Shown here in pieces: positions 59,786 to 64,000 of a DNA stretch of 64,000 bases. Location: assembly GCA_039654915.1 (NCBI GenBank), contig CM077600.1:42702492-42766491 (forward strand), read 5' to 3'. The stretch comes from Aquilaria yunnanensis (taxonomy: Eukaryota; Streptophyta; Magnoliopsida; Malvales; Thymelaeaceae). Under the pieces are notes generated by a model. It saw only the letters and a list, made by a program, of their open reading frames with translations, was not told where the DNA came from and ran no database searches. Each line of letters opens with the position of its first letter. Position 1 is the stretch's first letter. Position numbers and translations under genes: made by a program.

Positions 59786-59880
59786 GGCGACGCGTTGCTA
59801 ATGTGGGTCGAATTATGGCGACGCGTCGCCAGATGAACAAAATGTACTCAGAATACTGATAACGTTGGCGACGCGTCGCC
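59786..59880. repeat. Third palindrome triad, in different flanks
   Basis: GGCGACGCGTTGCT at 59786-59799 (decayed), then GGCGACGCGTCGCC at 59817-59830 and 59867-59880 (both perfect). Starts are 31 and 50 bases apart, as in solo LTR copy 2. AAAATGTACTCAGA lies between the second and third, matching the TGTACACAGA of copy 2, and aaacagagt precedes the first in both. Farther out the sequences do not match by eye. Confidence 0.85.
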
Positions 59881-61812
59881 AGCCTTCATCTTGCACTTCT
59901 CCTGCTTCTCTTGTCCAAATGTCGTCCCACTCGAGCTTGCTTCTAATGCCCTGTCCGCAACACTTGCCCTAACCTGTAATGAGCCAAAGAAACAAGAAAA
60001 ACTAAGACAAAGAAGGAAGAGTTATCAGAATTTGACGGTCAAAGTTGTCGAAAAGTCAACACTTTGACTGTGGCTTTATGCACTTAACAAATTCCCCCTA
60101 GCGACCTAACCTACAAAACACACAAACACCAAAGAAGCTATAATGTTAATCACATATTGCATCTAAACTTCAATGATTGACTAGGTTTGACTTCAAAAGA
60201 AGAAATGGTGACTAAGGAAAAAGAAATTTTGCTACCTAGGGTGAAGCCCTTAGGGGTATGACCCCCTAGATGATTTAAATTTCCATTAAAGGAGTTGTGC
60301 CATCTAACTTGAGGCTTGCACTAAGTTTTTTTCAAAAGCTTGCAAAAGGATCTAGCACCCTCTACCTTATTCCCCTACGGTCGGTTGCACCAAACTCAAA
60401 GCTCAAATGGTTTACTTTCAAAAGATAGCAACGGGTTAAAGGCTCAAAAAGAAAACGGAAGAACCAAATGATTGCTTCCGAAATAGAGTTAGCGAGGCGG
60501 TCAAAATAAAACCAAGTGCTTAAAAGAAACGATCAAGTTGAACAAGCATCAATCCACCATTCACCAACCCTTTACACCTATTAACTAACTACTGTTTCCT
60601 CTTCATGTATTTAGCCGTTTAGCAAGTGCATAAACGGGAGCTCCGCCTAAGCCCAAGCTACTAACTTAATACAATCCAAGGTGATTTTATTTTATTTACA
60701 ACCATACTCTTATTTCAAGCATCTTTTTGAGCTGAGATCAACTCTTGCCTTAGGAGAATACCCCAACCTACTTTGATACTAAAAAACAGCGGAATAGTAT
60801 ACTTTTTGTTTTTTTATTTTTATTTTTAATCCATAAATCCCCCAAACTTGCCATTATTTCCCACTTTATTCAACTCAATGCAATTTCTTTTAAGCTCAAG
60901 ATTTGACATTTTTCCGCCTCAGGTAACTTAAGGGTATAACCACAAGAAAATGAATGCTCAAAATAAGGGTGATATGATGGAATGTAAAGGGATTGGTTAT
61001 TTGGTGGAAAGGTTCCTCCTATGAGACCACACGCTTCAAGTTCATGCACTATTGTGAGTTTGCTAGGTCCTTAGGCAAGTTTTAGAGAAAAACTTAATAC
61101 AAGGATTTCAAAAGACACAAGTTCATAGCACAACTCCCAAGTTCATTATAACACATCATCAAGGATCCACCCAAAAGTATCAAAACTAATTTTTCCAAAT
61201 TTATCAAAGCTTCAAGAGAGTCAAACTAGTAACCACATCCATCCATATGTAAAAATGGTCCCCATTGGGTCCTAAAGACACTAAGAACAATAAAGGACTA
61301 CAAAAAGAAATTATCGACCTATATGCTTCTATATGCAACCTATCAAAATTCAATAACGGAAGAAGGGAAAACAGGAAACAAAATATGCAAGAAACGTGCA
61401 CCCTAAATAAAACAACCATAATTACTTTAAAACCTAGAAAAAGCAACTAAGTCTAAAACAAAGGCACGAACACAAACAGAGAGACCAAGTATGATAGTCA
61501 AATAACCACTCCCCTAAACTTAGAGCTAGCATTGTCCTCAATGGAAAGTGAGTGTCCAAGAATCATACCTGGGGGCGGGTGTTCCTGCCCCTACTACTCC
61601 TCTCCCATGTCATCGTGGCCGGAAAACCCACCGGCAGGAGGAAAAGAGGAAGGACCTTCCGACGGGTCATGGGGAGGTCCGAAATGTGGGTAAAAGGGAG
61701 GTGGGTGGCTTGAGGGGTGGGGCGTGTACCACTGGTATGCAGAGGGGTGGAAGTGAGGTGGAATGGGTGAGAAGGGAGGGTATTCTGGCGGGAGGTCCTG
61801 CTGCTACTGCTG

Positions 61813-63004
61813 CTAGTGGTGGCCCCAACGGACTTGCCCGGAAAAAGATTCTTGGTTGCCAGCAATAAGTGAGATGTCCTCGCGAATCTCCTTGGCAAAA
61901 GAAGTAAAGGAGCCACTGATTGATTCGAACCAAGCTGCTGACTCTTCATGCTGCTCTCGCATCATCAAGTACACCTTGAGTGCTACAGCCAAAGAGGCCG
62001 GAGTCGCGGTAGCTAGATCGACTAACTGATCAGAAGCCCCCCCCAAAGTCCTCCCCTAGATAAGGCTCCTGAAACTGCTTTTGGTCTTTTTCTTTTTCTT
62101 CCACTTGCTCTTGCTCTTGGGCGGCATCCTCTTCCTCCTCTTCTGACATTACCTCCTGGATACCTTCCGAAGCACCACTAAGTTTGTCCACAGAGATTGG
62201 CTTGATGACCAAAGTTATCTTTGAGGGATCTTCCATGACAACACCGACCCTCAACATTAAGGTTGTGACCAGCTGAGGGAAAGATAGGTTCCCCCGTTTC
62301 GATTTGGCGGCGCGGAAAAGATGCTTCAGGATGAAGTGGCCGACATTGATTCGAAAGTCACAAGCTATGCAGTACAAGATCTCCAAGCGATCCGGGGTGA
62401 CTTCCCGAACATGAGTAGTCGGGACGAGGCGGGAGGAGATGAAGTAGTTCCATGCCTTCATCTCTGGGGGGAGAGCTGAAGAGCTGAAGTAGAGCTTCCT
62501 ATGAGACTGATCTCGGCTCAGTGTCCAATGGACCGGGCGACCGCATACTACTTGAGCCTGCTGCTCAAGGGAAGCCTATTTGAATTGTCCTCCAATCAAT
62601 AGGTTGATGTTGAATAGCTCATTGATAACTGTATCCCCATAATGCACAGCGTGTTTGCGCACAAAACAGGCCTTGGCTTGGCGATTCAGGTAGTAAGCTC
62701 CCATCAAGTTGGCGTAGAATTCCATGATGAGGATCTTGGACACTTCCGCTTGAGAATGAGCGACCCATTGCTGCCATCCACGCCTCTCCATGATTCTTAA
62801 TATCCCCTCATTCTCCTTCTTTGAGAAGTCGAAGCCTCGTTCCGGTGTGAGCTTGCGATTCACGAACCCTTTAAAGTAGTTGTTTGCCCGAGAGGACACA
62901 AAGCGAAAAGTATCATAGGGTGGTTCTTGCGGCTCTTCTTGACGAATCCTTTTTCCCCTCCCATTTTCTTTCAAAGAGTGAGTGGGCATTGACTTGCGAG
63001 GCAT
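61813..63004 (-). pseudogene. Retroelement extra ORF (putative plant transposon protein), one stop and one frameshift
   Basis: It starts MPRKSMPTHSLKENGRGKR at 63004. The frame is open to a TAG at 62576-62578 and then continues in the same frame through MKAWNYFISSRLVPTTHVRE (62461) to 62030. Words such as RFVSSRANNYFKGFVNRK, TPERGFDF and VGHFILKHLFRAAKS are typical of the plant transposon-protein domain (PF20167-like) carried by Tat/Ogre-type elements. An acidic Glu/Gln tail follows (EEEEEDAAQEQEQVEEKEKD). At a run of eight C on the + strand (62037-62044) the frame shifts; the next frame continues ASDQLVDLATATPASLAVAL to 61813. Its role in the retroelement is not known. Confidence 0.6.
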
Positions 63005-64000
63005 GTTTCCTACAAAATCACAAGATACACTTCAACTTCCTTTACATGAAGAATGAAAGAACAAAGGATGAACCTTCACCACCACATTCCCCAATTTCAA
63101 GTTGACAAACCATAGTTGAAAAGCTCATGCATAAGAGAACAATCCATTATCTTACTTCACGTCCATCCTAGGTGTTCTAAGATATTGCACCAACCATTAT
63201 AAGACCATGCATATTGGTATTGGACTGCCATACAATATACACTTGCTTATTAAACAAAACATTCAAGCAAAATCGCTGTTAAGGATACTAGTTGTGTGCT
63301 CATGAACAAGGTAGCAAGGAAAATCCCATCAAGGTCCATACCAACATGTGGCTCTTGGGACAAATAGAAAACAAGCTTCCTAGTGCAAAGTAATCATTCA
63401 ATCTTGAACTACGCAACACCTAGATGCATCAAATCCAAAGAATTGAGGAAAACCCAAACCACACGAAGCCACATTATGGTGCAAAATAGTTATGAGGCAG
63501 TCAAATTTCACTTTTCCGAAAATGCTCCAACTCAAAAATCAATCAAACCAGAGCAAATTGATAGTAATGCAAGTTTGACCCACTCCTATTTGAAGTAAAT
63601 CTCAAGTTTAAAATCACTCAAACAACAAGAACATGCATAAACAAGAAATTGCCATGAAAATTCGCAGCCCTTGTGATGAAAGAAATTCTAACCTTGGTTT
63701 CGAATCCAAATTCATAAACCAATGCACAAAACCCTTTCCATACATGCATGTATCCATATCAAATCGAATTTAAGCATGAAATCCATGAGAATCGAGCAAA
63801 ACAAGTAATTGCCGGAACTTTCACAAACAAGCACCATTCACTCCAAATCTCATCTCAAAAACTCAGAAGGGAGGAAGAAGATGAGAGAAACTTCCTTGAT
63901 GAGAGGCTTGATGAGACGAATCGACACCAAAAAAATCAAACTGTGATGCTTACGGAAGGGTAGGGTTTGAAAGTTGAGAGGTTTCATTGGTGGAAGAGCA

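Larger units (their letters stand above)
59750..64000. mobile_element. Part of a plant LTR-retroelement (Tat/Ogre-like) block, cut by the window end
   Basis: The block has a palindrome triad like the one in the two solo LTRs, about 2 kb of non-coding sequence, then a minus-strand frame of the kind annotated as putative plant transposon protein, found as an extra ORF in Tat/Ogre-type Ty3 elements. Neither LTR ends nor gag-pol were found in the window, so the class is inferred from this ORF and the triad. 63005-64000 has only short open frames. Confidence 0.5.

Overview
The window is nuclear DNA from a flowering plant, most likely a eudicot. It is AT-rich, with spliced genes, long introns and large repeat-filled gaps. 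I could not name the species. Four intact protein-coding genes are supported by complete exon models that keep frame from start to stop: (1) a 1,401-residue TPR plus J-domain co-chaperone (+, 1438-11971); (2) translation initiation factor eIF3 subunit e (-, 26696-29673); (3) a secreted alpha-type carbonic anhydrase (+, 34321-35993); (4) a penta-EF-hand calcium-binding protein of the CML49/50 type (-, 53655-56089). A broken tandem copy of gene 4 lies at 36806-37624.

Layout. 1-12 kb: the co-chaperone gene, with a Mutator-type MITE in its third intron. 12-26 kb: repeat-rich DNA with a T-rich degenerate tract, a 2.5-kb solo LTR (17560-20051, target duplication CCCGA), a 1.5-kb SIRE/copia-like solo LTR (20439-21965, AGTTT), a truncated MITE and a 2.1-kb Mutator-type element (24256-26353, 10-bp duplication). 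26.7-36 kb: the eIF3e and carbonic anhydrase genes, separated by AT-rich intergenic DNA. 36.8-48.15 kb: the pseudogene copy of the EF-hand gene, interrupted by a 10.5-kb CACTA (En/Spm) transposon (37625-48123). That transposon carries a second 2.5-kb solo LTR (45370-47878, CCAAC), in opposite orientation to the first. 48-53.6 kb: repeat remnants. 53.7-56.1 kb: the intact EF-hand gene. 56-64 kb: another MITE with a perfect 9-bp duplication, then the edge of a retroelement-derived block with an antisense ORF of the kind found in plant Tat/Ogre-like elements.

The four host genes do not form a pathway. Both housekeeping-type genes (co-chaperone and eIF3e) have telo-box motifs close to their start codons, and the co-chaperone gene also has site II motifs.

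The most unusual signals are these. A triad of 14-bp GGCGACGCGTCGCC-type palindromes is spaced about 30 and 49 bp apart in both 2.5-kb solo LTRs and again in the retroelement block near 59.8 kb, where the surrounding sequence no longer matches. The first CACTA transposase reading frame carries twelve in-frame stops and no frameshift over about 840 codons; every stop is one a single C-to-T or G-to-A change could make. A nested-insertion history can be read from the repeat junctions. All coordinates and splice sites were worked out by eye; no alignment or database search was run.
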